NCBI RefSeq assembly: GCF_024691275.1
Contig: NZ_JAILNU010000009.1
Coordinates: 29,502-93,501 of the forward strand
Source: Ruminococcus sp.
Lineage (GTDB): Bacteria; Bacillota; Clostridia; Oscillospirales; Ruminococcaceae
Length of the DNA: 64,000 nucleotides
Reading direction: 5' to 3'
The stretch's first letter is position 1; the number at the start of each line of letters is the position of its first letter. Shown here in pieces: positions 41,656 to 50,498 of this stretch. The notes under the pieces were generated by a model. The model saw only the letters and a program-made list of their open reading frames with translations. It had not been told where the DNA came from and made no database searches. A program made the position numbers and the translations under genes.

Positions 41656-44184
41656 TTATGCTGTTACTATACTGTCTGCCTTGTGAAGTTTGAGCTTTTC
41701 TACAGCCTGTTCTCTCATCTTGTATTTAAGAATCTTTCCGGCAGCATTCATCGGGAAACCGTCAACAAAGTCGATATACTTAGGACACTTATGCTTTGCC
41801 ATTCTTGCAAGGCAGAAGTCTCTTATCTCCTTCTCTGTAGCTGTTTCGCCTTCCTTGAGAACGATACAAGCCATTATCTCCTCACCGTACTCCTCGTCAG
41901 GAACACCGATGACCTGCACGTCCTTTATCTTTGGATATGTATAGAGGAAGTCCTCGATCTCCTTAGGGTAGATATTCTCGCCGCCGCGGATTATCATATC
42001 CTTGATACGTCCTGTTATCTTGAAGTATCCGTCCTCAGAACGTCTTCTTGCAAGGTCTCCTGTATGCAGCCAGCCCTCGCTGTCGATAGCAGCAGCTGTT
42101 GCCTCGGGCATCTTGTAGTAGCCCTTCATGATATTGTAGCCTCTTGCTACGAACTCACCGTCAACGTCATCAGGCACTTCCTGATTTGTCTCAGGGTCTA
42201 CGATGCGGCACTCAACTCCGAAGATAGGGCCGCCGACCGTATTAACACGCTGCTCGATAGAGTCTGTAGTCTTGCTCATTGTTGTTGCAGGAGAAGCCTC
42301 TGTCTGTCCGTATGTGATGCATATCTCGCTCATGTGCATCTTCTCGATAACTTCTTCCATGGTCTTTATCGGACACGGAGAACCTGCCATGATACCTGTT
42401 CTCATATATGAGAAGTCTGTCTGTGCAAAGTCCTTGTGTCCCAGCATTGCGATAAACATTGTAGGAACACCGTGGAAGCAGGTTATCTTCTCCTTATTTA
42501 TGCAGGCAAGGCCCTTTCTTGGCGAAAAACGTGTGATAGGCGACATCGTTACGCCGTGTGTAACGGAAGCTGTCATGGCAAGTACCATTCCGAAACAGTG
42601 GAACATAGGTACCTGGATCATCATGCGGTCGGCTGTGGAAAGATCCATGCAGTCGCCGATAGCCTTACCGTTGTTTACTACGTTATAGTGTGTGAGCATT
42701 ACGCCCTTCGGGAAGCCTGTTGTACCCGAAGTGTACTGCATATTTGCAACGTCGTGGATATCTATAGTCTTTCTTACGCGCTCTACCTCGCTGTAAGGAA
42801 CATTCTTTGAAAGCTCGACAGCTTCTTCCCATGTAAAGCAGCCGCTGTTCTTTGAATCAATGGTTATGACGTTCTTGAGGTAAGGAAGTCTTACGGAATT
42901 GAGCTTTCCTGCCTCACAGGTCTCCAGCTCGGGGCAGAGCTCCTTGATGATATCAACGTAATTGATATTCTTTATACCGTCGATCATAACGAGAGTCATG
43001 GTATCAGACTGTTTGAGCAGATACTCAGCCTCGTGGATACGGTATTCTGTATTCATGGTAACAAGTACTGCACCGATCTTTGTGGTAGCCCAGAAAGTGA
43101 TATACCACTGAGGAACGTTTGTTGCCCAGATAGCAACATGATCGCCCTTCTTTACGCCCATTGCCAGCAGTGAACGTGCAAAATTGTCAACGTCGTCGCG
43201 GAACTCGGGGTATGTTCTTGTATAATCAAGCTCAGTATAGCGGAACGCATACTGATTCGGGAACTGCTCGCAGATACGGTCGAGGATATCGGGGAAGGTA
43301 TAGTTGAGGATACGCTCCTTCGGCCACGGATACTGTCCGTCACCTCTCATACTTGTCTGGAGAGAGTGCTTGTGGGACTTTCTGTACGGTGCCATATACT
43401 CTGCATACTGAGGTATTACCACACCTGCACTGCTGAGTTCACTTGCCCAGCGCTTTACCCATTCAAGCGATACATAGCCGTTATAGTTGATAGTATCAAG
43501 AGCTGCTATCATATCTTTTACAGGGATATCACCTGTACCCATGATACGGTACTCAACAGTACCGTCCTCACGCATAACGCTGTCCTTGATGTGGGTGTAT
43601 TTTATGTATTCACCGAGGTTTGCAACAGTTGTCTCGGGAGACTCGTTATTGAAACGATATGGGTGATGCATATCCCAGAGTGCTGCGACCTTACGGCTCT
43701 TTACAGAATCAAGCACCTTTGCAAGACGTGCGGTATCGGAGTACACGCCGTTTGTCTCAACGAGAAGGGTAACATTGTATTCCTCTGCGATAGGGGCAAG
43801 CTTTTTCAATGCTTCGATGATATACTCATCGTAGATATCATCGGTCGGCTCAGGACAGAGATCGGCGAGTACTCTTATATAAGATGTACCGAGCTTGTTT
43901 GCAAGCTGAGCATATGCTCTTACCTCATCTTCTGCTGCCTGATACTTGTCCTTAAACTTTAAACAAGCGCCTGATGAAAGACATGGGATTTCAAGACCTA
44001 GAGACTTTAGCTTTTTGATAGTATTAGGTAGCTGTGCTTCTGTAAAGGGTTGTGCCTTGACTGAAAATATCTCATTACCAAGACCTCTGATCTCAATTCC
44101 GTCGAACTTGAAATCCTTTGCCATTGAGTAAATGTCTGTCCACGACCACTCGGGACAAGCAAGTGTTGAAAAACTAATTTTCAC
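41656..44184 (-). CDS. Fusion: sugar-isomerase-like TIM barrel + AMP-dependent acyl-CoA ligase
   Basis: Residues 1-270 form an AP-endonuclease-2/xylose-isomerase-like barrel. It starts MKISFSTLACPEWSW and has candidate metal ligands Glu143 (LVETNG), Asp171 (WDMHHPY), His198 (THIKD) and Glu241 (SLEW). Residues 290-842 are a complete adenylate-forming ligase: YTSGTTGFPKG at 484-494, TYGQTEASP, the TGD and GRIKDMIIRGGENIYP region and the final PMNAAGKILKYKMRE lysine. The ligase resembles fatty-acyl/medium-chain CoA ligases. The ORF extends to 44280, but GTG at 44184 with AAAGGA 9 nt upstream gives a natural start. Both active sites look intact; the joint substrate is unknown. Confidence 0.85.
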   Translation of the reverse strand: MKISFSTLACPEWSWTDIYSMAKDFKFDGIEIRGLGNEIFSVKAQPFTEAQLPNTIKKLKSLGLEIPCLSSGACLKFKDKYQAAEDEVRAYAQLANKLGTSYIRVLADLCPEPTDDIYDEYIIEALKKLAPIAEEYNVTLLVETNGVYSDTARLAKVLDSVKSRKVAALWDMHHPYRFNNESPETTVANLGEYIKYTHIKDSVMREDGTVEYRIMGTGDIPVKDMIAALDTINYNGYVSLEWVKRWASELSSAGVVIPQYAEYMAPYRKSHKHSLQTSMRGDGQYPWPKERILNYTFPDILDRICEQFPNQYAFRYTELDYTRTYPEFRDDVDNFARSLLAMGVKKGDHVAIWATNVPQWYITFWATTKIGAVLVTMNTEYRIHEAEYLLKQSDTMTLVMIDGIKNINYVDIIKELCPELETCEAGKLNSVRLPYLKNVITIDSKNSGCFTWEEAVELSKNVPYSEVERVRKTIDIHDVANMQYTSGTTGFPKGVMLTHYNVVNNGKAIGDCMDLSTADRMMIQVPMFHCFGMVLAMTASVTHGVTMSPITRFSPRKGLACINKEKITCFHGVPTMFIAMLGHKDFAQTDFSYMRTGIMAGSPCPIKTMEEVIEKMHMSEICITYGQTEASPATTMSKTTDSIEQRVNTVGGPIFGVECRIVDPETNQEVPDDVDGEFVARGYNIMKGYYKMPEATAAAIDSEGWLHTGDLARRRSEDGYFKITGRIKDMIIRGGENIYPKEIEDFLYTYPKIKDVQVIGVPDEEYGEEIMACIVLKEGETATEKEIRDFCLARMAKHKCPKYIDFVDGFPMNAAGKILKYKMREQAVEKLKLHKADSIVTA

Positions 44185-44200
44185 GATTACCATTCCTTTA

Positions 44201-44413
44201 CTATATACTATTAAAAGTGTCTCCCTCAGTCTCCATGGTCTCTTCATGAAGTACTTCAGTTGTGAATTTTTTTCTGTCAAAACCTGATGATGTCATATAT
44301 GTCTCAGCCTGATTCTTTGAATTGAATCGGCGTGAAAACCTTTTATTATAGACGAAAAAGCGCGGTGAGACTGCATACATACCGCTGTGGATATGCTTTA
44401 TCACCCATTTCAC
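44201..44413 (-). CDS. Small basic protein of unknown function (70 aa, GTG start)
   Basis: The ORF track extends this frame to 44542, overlapping ydcF, but AAGGAG lies 6 nt before a GTG at 44413, giving a 70-residue protein that starts MKWVIKHIHSGMYAVSPRFF. It is rich in Lys, Arg and Phe early (VYNKRFSRRFNSKNQAE) and acidic at the end. No membrane segment or known domain is visible. It lies 10 bp after the YdcF gene and 16 bp before the fusion enzyme, so it is probably co-transcribed with both. Confidence 0.6.
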   Translation of the reverse strand: MKWVIKHIHSGMYAVSPRFFVYNKRFSRRFNSKNQAETYMTSSGFDRKKFTTEVLHEETMETEGDTFNSI

Positions 44414-44423
44414 TGTTTTCTCC

Positions 44424-45185
44424 TTATCCGAAAAGCCTGTAGTAAACGACTCCGAACCATTCCCGTACCCAATATGTCGGGAGGATATACCATGCGGTAC
44501 GTCCTGAAATGCTGTAAGTCTCCATACCCTGCTTTTCTGCAAGCATTTTCGCTCGAAGCTGATGAAAGCTGTCTGTTATCAGGGTCGCCTTTTCGGGCAG
44601 TCCTTCATCTTTTATTATCTGCTGTGAAAAACGAAGATTTTCTTCCGTATTCACGGAACGGTCTTCCATATATATACGCTCAGGGGAAATTCCCTTTCCC
44701 ACGAGCCATTCCTTCATACATTCTGCCTCACTGATCGCCTCGTCGCTGCCCTGTCCGCCCGAGACAACTACGTTTACGCTTTCATGTTCCGAAAGGTAGT
44801 CGTAAGCTGCCTGCAATCTGCGGAAGAGCATCAGGCTTGGTGCGCCGTCCCTAACCTTGCAGCCGAGGACGATCACTGTGGTATTTTCATCTTTTGGCGG
44901 ATCTTTTGCCGCTCTGACCATAGATATACTTATCATCACAGCCAGTACAGCACAAAGAATGAGTCCTATTCCCAGAAAAAGCAATACTGCCTTTCCAATA
45001 GACTTTTCCCAGCATCTTCCTATAAAGGCTGCAAATCTTTCCCAGAAAAGGCATATCACCGCGAGTGACAGCGATAACGCCATTCCCGAACAGTTGCCGA
45101 GATTAATTATCCCGACCGCAGCAGGCATCAGGAACAACAGAAACAGACCTGAAAACAATGCTGTGGGAATAAGCTTTAAACTCAT
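44424..45185 (-). CDS. YdcF/SanA-family membrane protein (DUF218)
   Basis: The 253-residue protein has three N-terminal membrane segments (about 5-95) and a DUF218 domain with VIVLGCKVRDGAPS, VVVSGGQGSDE, SVNTEENLRFS and ITDSFHQLRA. Family members are linked to envelope integrity or vancomycin sensitivity (SanA) and bind nucleotide-like ligands; no reaction is established. It follows the PHP gene by 10 bp. Confidence 0.87.
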   Translation of the reverse strand: MSLKLIPTALFSGLFLLFLMPAAVGIINLGNCSGMALSLSLAVICLFWERFAAFIGRCWEKSIGKAVLLFLGIGLILCAVLAVMISISMVRAAKDPPKDENTTVIVLGCKVRDGAPSLMLFRRLQAAYDYLSEHESVNVVVSGGQGSDEAISEAECMKEWLVGKGISPERIYMEDRSVNTEENLRFSQQIIKDEGLPEKATLITDSFHQLRAKMLAEKQGMETYSISGRTAWYILPTYWVREWFGVVYYRLFG

Positions 45186-45195
45186 TTTACACCTC

Positions 45196-46032
45196 TTACT
45201 TCATACTTGCTGCAAGCTTGAGTATCTTGTCAAGATTTTCCTTTGTTGTTGTTTCACTGCCAAGATGAGTGGGGACTTTATTGTAAAGTCCGTGGAAATC
45301 TGAGCCGCCTGTTTCGATAAGACCATACTTTTCGGCAATTGCCGAAAGCTCCCTGCGGGTGCTCTCATCAGCTGAGAAATGTCCTACCTCAACGCCGTCG
45401 ATCTTGCCTTTTTTAGCAAGCTCTTCCAGCAGCTCGATGTTATTGTACTGAGCGGGGTGTGCCATTACAGCGACACCTTTTGCCGTGTGTATCAGATCAA
45501 TAACAAAGTTTACGTCGGGATATTCACGCTCAACATAGCATGAACCGACCTCAGGATTGAACAACTCGCGGTCAAGATCGCCGTAAAACTCCAGCGCATA
45601 GCCGTAATCTATCAGCGCACGCATAATGTGCTGCTTGAAGATGCTCTTTGATGCAGTAGTGCGCTTGAGAATGCTCTCCTGTGTTATCGGGAATTTCTCC
45701 ATGACCTTTTCGATCATTTCCTTTGAGCATTCCTTTCTTATCTCACAGGATTTCATGCACAGACCTTCAAGTCTGTTAGGCTTTGACGGAGCATAGCACA
45801 GAATGTGTACCTTGCTGTTTCTTTCCTTGTCCCATGCCGACAGCTCAACGCCGTGGAGTATCTTTACTCCTGCACGTTCGCCCAATACATCGGCTCTTGA
45901 AAAAGATGCCATCGTATCGTGGTCGGTTATGGACAGCCAGTCAATATTCATACGTTTCGCCTGAGCAATTACATCTTCTATGCCAAGCGAACCATCTGAA
46001 AGCGTGGTGTGACAGTGCAAATCGCAAATCAT
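45196..46032 (-). CDS. PHP-domain phosphoesterase (RNase AM/nucleoside bisphosphate phosphatase-like)
   Basis: The metal-dependent hydrolase starts MICDLHCHTTLSDGSL, with further metal ligands in SITDHDTM, HGVELSAW, VMAHPAQ and GSDFHG. The pattern and length (278 residues) match the YciV/RNase AM type, which removes nucleotides or 3' phosphates from small RNA/pAp-like substrates. The ORF start at 46116 is rejected in favour of ATG 46032, which has GAAGG upstream and gives the family N-terminus. The specific substrate is inferred. Confidence 0.88.
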   Translation of the reverse strand: MICDLHCHTTLSDGSLGIEDVIAQAKRMNIDWLSITDHDTMASFSRADVLGERAGVKILHGVELSAWDKERNSKVHILCYAPSKPNRLEGLCMKSCEIRKECSKEMIEKVMEKFPITQESILKRTTASKSIFKQHIMRALIDYGYALEFYGDLDRELFNPEVGSCYVEREYPDVNFVIDLIHTAKGVAVMAHPAQYNNIELLEELAKKGKIDGVEVGHFSADESTRRELSAIAEKYGLIETGGSDFHGLYNKVPTHLGSETTTKENLDKILKLAASMK

Positions 46033-46158
46033 ACAGTACCTTCTTTCGCCGCAGTGGGGGGAGTTTGCGGCAGAATAATTTAAAAAATTGTATAGATATG
46101 GCGCGTTTTTGAACACGGTTACATCAAAAAATCAGTAACAGTAATAATAACGCTAATA

Positions 46159-46187
46159 ATTATATCACAAAATCATAACAATTTCAA
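46159..46187 (-). promoter_or_regulatory. SigA-type promoter of the PHP-ydcF operon
   Basis: TTGAAA, a 17-bp spacer and TATAAT are read on the minus strand, with the extended GTGATATAAT form. Transcription would leave a leader of about 120 nt before ATG 46032. Confidence 0.82.
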
Positions 46188-46297
46188 GTGTCTGTATCCA
46201 ATTTTCACATTCCCATCACTTTTCTATGCTATCAGGCTAAAGCCGTAAATTCATGGCAAACCTGCACAATATCCTCATATTGCTTACATTTTCGGCA

Positions 46298-47122
46298 TCA
46301 TGTCAGCCGAGCATAAAGCTCGCTCTTACGGAATCCTGTTTCTTTCGCAACAGCTTTGCAGGCTTCTGTAGGCTTTTCGCCCATGTCGATAAGCTTCCTT
46401 ACCTGCGCCATAGCTTCTTCTATAGTTAGCTCGCCCTCTGCACTCTCCTGAGCGCCTTCCAGCACGAGAACGAACTCTCCCTTGGGCTCATTTATATTAT
46501 AATACTCCACAGCTTCGGCAAGGGTCAGCCTGAGAACTTCCTCGTGTATCTTCGTAAGCTCACGGCAGAGAGATATCTTTCTGTCGCCGCCGAAGAACTC
46601 CGAAAGATCGGCAAGGGTGGTTTTCAGTTTATGTGGAGCTTCGTAGAATACCATTACCGCAGTCTCTCCGCGGAGCTTTTCAAGGCGCTCGCTGCGTTCC
46701 TTTTTAGGCACGGGAAGAAATCCCTCAAATGTGAAACGCCGTGTACTCAGCCCCGACACGGCAACTGCCGAAACTACCGCGCTCGGTCCGGGAACTACCT
46801 TTACGTCTATGCCGCTCTCGGCACACATTTTTACAAGCACTTCTCCCGGGTCTGATATACACGGCATACCTGCGTCTGTAACTATGCCGCAGTTCTCTCC
46901 TGCAAGAAGTCTGTCTATTATACGCAGTGCGTCAGCCTTTGAGCTGTGCTCGTGGAAGCTGATGAGCTGCTTTTTTATCTCAAAGCGGTTCAGCAGCTTC
47001 AGCGTTACTCTCGTATCCTCGGCACATATAAAATCAACCGCTTTCAGCGTGTCCAGCTGTCTTATCGTAATGTCATCAAGGTTGCCGATCGGCGTTCCTA
47101 TAACGTAAAATGTTCCGCTCAT
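46298..47122 (-). CDS. rsmI: 16S rRNA (cytidine1402-2'-O)-methyltransferase
   Basis: The 274-residue SAM-dependent methylase has the TP-methylase fold: YVIGTPIGNLDDITIRQ, CAEDTRVTLKLLN, VTDAGMPCISDPG and VPGPSAVVSAVAVSGL. RsmI modifies C1402 in the ribosomal P site together with RsmH. The C-terminus has a small helical tail (KETGFRKSELY) with a helix-turn-helix look, usual for the family. It overlaps the trmN6-like gene by 4 bp. Confidence 0.94.
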   Translation of the reverse strand: MSGTFYVIGTPIGNLDDITIRQLDTLKAVDFICAEDTRVTLKLLNRFEIKKQLISFHEHSSKADALRIIDRLLAGENCGIVTDAGMPCISDPGEVLVKMCAESGIDVKVVPGPSAVVSAVAVSGLSTRRFTFEGFLPVPKKERSERLEKLRGETAVMVFYEAPHKLKTTLADLSEFFGGDRKISLCRELTKIHEEVLRLTLAEAVEYYNINEPKGEFVLVLEGAQESAEGELTIEEAMAQVRKLIDMGEKPTEACKAVAKETGFRKSELYARLT

Positions 47123-47841
47123 GCCTGCTCCTTTCCTGTGGCGTATATCTTTTGCAGCTCCTCAGTGAAGCCGTTTTCGCTGCGTATATAGAGCTGCGGC
47201 TCGACTTTCATGAAGGGCTTGGATCCCTTTTTACCCTCGATAAGGAAGAGCCATGGAGCTTCATCAGCATTTTTCGATACGAAGCGCAGTCTTTTCGGCT
47301 CTATATCGTGATTTTTCATGGCAAATATCACATCGCTGAGCCTTTCGGGACGGTTGCAGACGCATAGCCTTCCCCCGAATTTGAGCAGCTTCTGAGCTGC
47401 CGCGCACACGTCGTCAATGGTGCAGAGTATCTCGTGGCGGGCTATTTTCTGGGCAGTTATCACGCTCTGAAAGCCTGCGTTGTTCACCTTATACGGCGGA
47501 TTGCAGGTCACGAGGTCGAGCTGTCCCAGTGGAGCGCCCTCCCATAGCTCTTTCAGGTCTGCGCATATGGGAACTATGCCTGTAGTCTCACTTCTTTCAA
47601 GTCCGAGTTTAAGCTGCTCTATGGCACCCTCCTGTATATCCACCGCATAGGTGACCTGCGGCGGCATTTTCTTCTGCATGATGAGCGGTATTATGCCGCA
47701 GCCTGTACCGAGGTCGCAGGCTTTATCCTTTGCGCGGTACTGCGAGAAGTCCGCAAGCAGGAAAGCGTCCGTACCGAAGCGATGGTCGCTGCTGGCACAG
47801 ACGTAAATCTTATCCGTAAGTTTTTCGTATTTGTATTCCAT
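47119..47841 (-). CDS. tRNA1(Val) A37 N6-methyltransferase-like protein
   Basis: The 240-residue Rossmann methyltransferase starts with DHRFGTDAFLLADF and has the SAM motif DLGTGCGIIPL near residue 43 and the N6-adenine signature NPPYKVNN near 115. The family (TrmN6/YfiC) methylates A37 of tRNA-Val. It precedes rsmI with a 4-bp overlap, the usual Firmicutes pairing. The exact tRNA target is by analogy. Confidence 0.88.
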   Translation of the reverse strand: MEYKYEKLTDKIYVCASSDHRFGTDAFLLADFSQYRAKDKACDLGTGCGIIPLIMQKKMPPQVTYAVDIQEGAIEQLKLGLERSETTGIVPICADLKELWEGAPLGQLDLVTCNPPYKVNNAGFQSVITAQKIARHEILCTIDDVCAAAQKLLKFGGRLCVCNRPERLSDVIFAMKNHDIEPKRLRFVSKNADEAPWLFLIEGKKGSKPFMKVEPQLYIRSENGFTEELQKIYATGKEQA

Positions 47842-47867
47842 AGTGTTCCTTTTTCGTAAATAAACGA

Positions 47868-48356
47868 TCAGTTTCTCATCATTACAATATATTCTGTAGT
47901 TCCTTCTTCCAGCTTCCTGTTGTCTGTAAGAAGAAAACCATGTGCTTCATAGAAACGTATAGCATCAGTGTTCTTTTCGATTGTCCAAAGAAAACTGACC
48001 TGAAAGTTTTCTTTGGCATATTCTATTAATTCCGAGCCTATTCCCTGTCCCTGGAAGAAATGATCGACATACAATTCAAGGATCTCATCTTTATCAATGC
48101 GGATAAGTCCTTTTATAATTCCGTCATCATACAGGAACATATTGTCAAGAAAGCCGTTTTCAATGTACTTTTCAGCCACAGTAAGCACCTGAAGTTCACC
48201 AAATGCGTACACATCGTCCTTAAAAATTGAACGATACTTCATTCGTTTTGCAAAAACAAGTATCTCCGCAATTCTCGAAATATCAGCTTCCGTCGCTCTT
48301 CTGATGATATGCATCTCTTTAGTATTTCCTTTTTCAGGCTCGTATTTGTATCCCAT
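47868..48356 (-). CDS. GNAT-family N-acetyltransferase
   Basis: The 162-residue protein has the GNAT fold: the first strand IIRRATEADISRIAEIL, the acetyl-CoA loop FFQGQGIGSELIEYAK near residue 112 and the late EKNTDAIRFYEAHGF motif. It acetylates an unknown amine. The ATG at 48356 has AAGGA 6 nt upstream; a second Met at residue 15 is less likely as it lacks proper spacing. It starts 9 bp after the crystallin-J1-like gene. Confidence 0.85.
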   Translation of the reverse strand: MGYKYEPEKGNTKEMHIIRRATEADISRIAEILVFAKRMKYRSIFKDDVYAFGELQVLTVAEKYIENGFLDNMFLYDDGIIKGLIRIDKDEILELYVDHFFQGQGIGSELIEYAKENFQVSFLWTIEKNTDAIRFYEAHGFLLTDNRKLEEGTTEYIVMMRN

Positions 48357-48365
48357 ATTATATCC

Positions 48366-48710
48366 TTATTTCCCGGTATATGTACTTATAACTTCTATTT
48401 TGCCGATAATGTAGCTATTGAATACTTCAAGTTCCTCAGCCGGTATCCACAATTCCTGATGATAGCTCCTGCCGACTGACTGTATTTCAAACCTTGAAAC
48501 ATATTCATCGTCAACTTCAAATCTTGTAACATAGCCTTTTTGATCCGATGTTGAGTTCACGTTCCATTTTTCCGCTATTTCAGATGCATATTTCTCATTC
48601 AGAACAGGATAGAATATAGGCTGTTCAGGTAAACGGGGAGGAAATTTTCTATATCCGCTGTTTTTGATAAGTTCAAGCTCAGCTGTTCCGACAGGTCTGT
48701 ACAGTATCAT
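48366..48710 (-). CDS. Small protein of the family labelled ADP-ribosylation/crystallin J1
   Basis: The 114-residue protein starts MILYRPVGTAELELI and has RKFPPRLPEQPIFYPVLN, VTRFEVDDEYVSRFE and HQELWIPAEELEVFN, the pattern of a conserved bacterial family commonly labelled ADP-ribosylation/crystallin J1. No enzymatic role is established and no catalytic residues can be named. It overlaps mnmA by 4 bp. Confidence 0.75.
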   Translation of the reverse strand: MILYRPVGTAELELIKNSGYRKFPPRLPEQPIFYPVLNEKYASEIAEKWNVNSTSDQKGYVTRFEVDDEYVSRFEIQSVGRSYHQELWIPAEELEVFNSYIIGKIEVISTYTGK

Positions 48711-49783
48711 ATTATGGTACCTCCGCCGACAACGATATCGCCGTCGTAGAGAACTACCGCCTGACCGCTTGTTACCGCCCTCTGCGGTTCATCGAACTCC
48801 ACCATGTACTCGCCGTTTCCGATGTACGAAACTACCGCAGGCTGCTCCTTCTGACTGTAGCGGGTCTTTGCAGTCACGCGCATGGGAGCTTCAAGCGTTT
48901 CAACGGAGATAAGATTGAAGTCATCGGCAATCAGGCTCTTTGTGTACAGGTCGGATTCAAGACCCAGCGTTACCGTATTGGCTTCGATGTCCTTCTTTAC
49001 AACATATGCGGGGTGACCGAGAGCTATTCCCAGACCCTTGCGCTGACCTATCGTGTAGTTTATGATGCCCTTGTGCTCGCCGAGAACTTTTCCGTCCATA
49101 TCAACAAAGCTGCCGCAGGGTGTACCGCAGCCCGTAAATCTGCGTATAAATGCAGCATAGTCACCGTCAGGCACAAAACAAATGTCCTGACTGTCGGGCT
49201 TGTTGGAGTTTACCAGTCCTGCCTGCTCCGCAAGCTGACGCACCTGTGTTTTTTCAAGCTCACCAATAGGAAAAAGCGTATGCGCGAGCTGCTCCTGAGT
49301 AAGTGCATAAAGCACGTATGTCTGATCTTTACTGCGGTCTTTGGGACGTTTCAGCAGGTATCGTCCGCTCTTTTCATCGTACTCGTTCACCGCATAATGT
49401 CCTGTTGCGATGTAGTCGTATCCCAACTCCAGCGCTCTGCGCAGCATCTTGTCGAACTTAACATGGCGGTTGCACTCTATACACGGATTTGGAGTACGTC
49501 CGCAAAGATAGCTGTCCGCAAAATTTTTCATAACGTGCTCGCGGAAGTTATCCTTGAAGTTGAAAACGAGGTGCTCAAAACCGAGACGGTAAGCCACGCT
49601 CCTTGCGTCCTCAACATCGGAAAGCGCACAGCAGGTCTTGCCCTCCTTTTTGGCTTCCGATATATCTTCGTCAGAGAAAAGCTTTAAAGTTACGCCCATT
49701 ACCTCGTATCCTTTATCACGAAGCAGCATTGCCGCAACAGAGCTGTCAACTCCGCCGCTCATGCCCACCATTACTTTTTTCAT
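48707..49783 (-). CDS. mnmA: tRNA-specific 2-thiouridylase MnmA
   Basis: The 358-residue enzyme thiolates U34 of tRNA-Lys, -Glu and -Gln. It has the PP-loop VGMSGGVDSSVAA, the catalytic Cys in NPCIECNRHVKF near residue 100 and the second Cys in DSQDICFVPDG near 200, then the KGLGIA-type region and C-terminal beta barrel. Both cysteines of the persulfide mechanism are present. It heads a run with the crystallin-J1-like and GNAT genes. Confidence 0.96.
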   Translation of the reverse strand: MKKVMVGMSGGVDSSVAAMLLRDKGYEVMGVTLKLFSDEDISEAKKEGKTCCALSDVEDARSVAYRLGFEHLVFNFKDNFREHVMKNFADSYLCGRTPNPCIECNRHVKFDKMLRRALELGYDYIATGHYAVNEYDEKSGRYLLKRPKDRSKDQTYVLYALTQEQLAHTLFPIGELEKTQVRQLAEQAGLVNSNKPDSQDICFVPDGDYAAFIRRFTGCGTPCGSFVDMDGKVLGEHKGIINYTIGQRKGLGIALGHPAYVVKKDIEANTVTLGLESDLYTKSLIADDFNLISVETLEAPMRVTAKTRYSQKEQPAVVSYIGNGEYMVEFDEPQRAVTSGQAVVLYDGDIVVGGGTII

Positions 49784-49816
49784 CTGTATGCTCCTTTGAA
49801 AACAGCATGGGCGAAC

Positions 49817-50473
49817 TCAGTTCGCCCTGAATATATTTATTATTTCATCAAGTGATCTCACGTAAAAGTCGGAAAGCTCCTTTATGCGTCCGCTGTCTGC
49901 TTCGGCAACGGGGTCGTACACTCCACACACGGGAAAGCCTGCTGCCTTTGCGGTTTCGATGCAATGAAGCGAATCCTCCACAACAAGCGTTTCGGAAGGA
50001 AGTGCTCCGAGACGCTCTGCTCCGCCTACAAAGATATCTGGAAAGTTCTTGCCGCTCGGATACTCAACGTCCGTAAGCAGGAACCTGAACCTGTCATACA
50101 CTCCGCAGCGTTTCAGCGCCGCTTCTGCGAGTCCCTTGTATGTAGCGGTAGCGATGCCGTAAGGTATGCCGATACTGTCAAGGAAGTCCAGAATTTCAAC
50201 GGCGTGAGGCTTCAGCGGTATCTGATCCTCATAGCGCTGCCGAACCATGTCCTCTATGCGCCAAATGACGTATTCCTTGGTGCAGCTCAGCCCGAAGCGG
50301 TCGATGAAATACTGCGACGACTCGTCCACGGTCATCTTCTTTACAACGTCCGACACCTCGGGAGGCGGGTCGCTTATACCGTTTTCCATGAGGAATTCGC
50401 GGTCGATGCTGCTCCATACCGTCATGGAGTCGAGCAGCGTTCCGTCAAGATCAAAAATCACGCCTTTTATCAA
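49817..50473 (-). CDS. HAD-superfamily hydrolase, beta-phosphoglucomutase-like
   Basis: The 218-residue protein has motif I VIFDLDGTLLDS, motif II GIATATY near 105, motif III lysine in YPSGKNFPDIF and motif IV VVEDSLHCIETAKAAG. The helical cap is C1-type. Such enzymes dephosphorylate or isomerise sugar phosphates; the substrate is unknown. It lies between mnmA and the C39-like protein on the same strand. Confidence 0.88.
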   Translation of the reverse strand: MIKGVIFDLDGTLLDSMTVWSSIDREFLMENGISDPPPEVSDVVKKMTVDESSQYFIDRFGLSCTKEYVIWRIEDMVRQRYEDQIPLKPHAVEILDFLDSIGIPYGIATATYKGLAEAALKRCGVYDRFRFLLTDVEYPSGKNFPDIFVGGAERLGALPSETLVVEDSLHCIETAKAAGFPVCGVYDPVAEADSGRIKELSDFYVRSLDEIINIFRAN

Positions 50474-50498
50474 ATCATTTCTGTCCTTCCGCGTTTAT

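Noticed and set aside
44414-44542. Upstream part of the 113-aa ORF overlapping ydcF
   Set aside because: It overlaps the coding part of ydcF; the well-placed AAGGAG and GTG at 44413 define a shorter gene.
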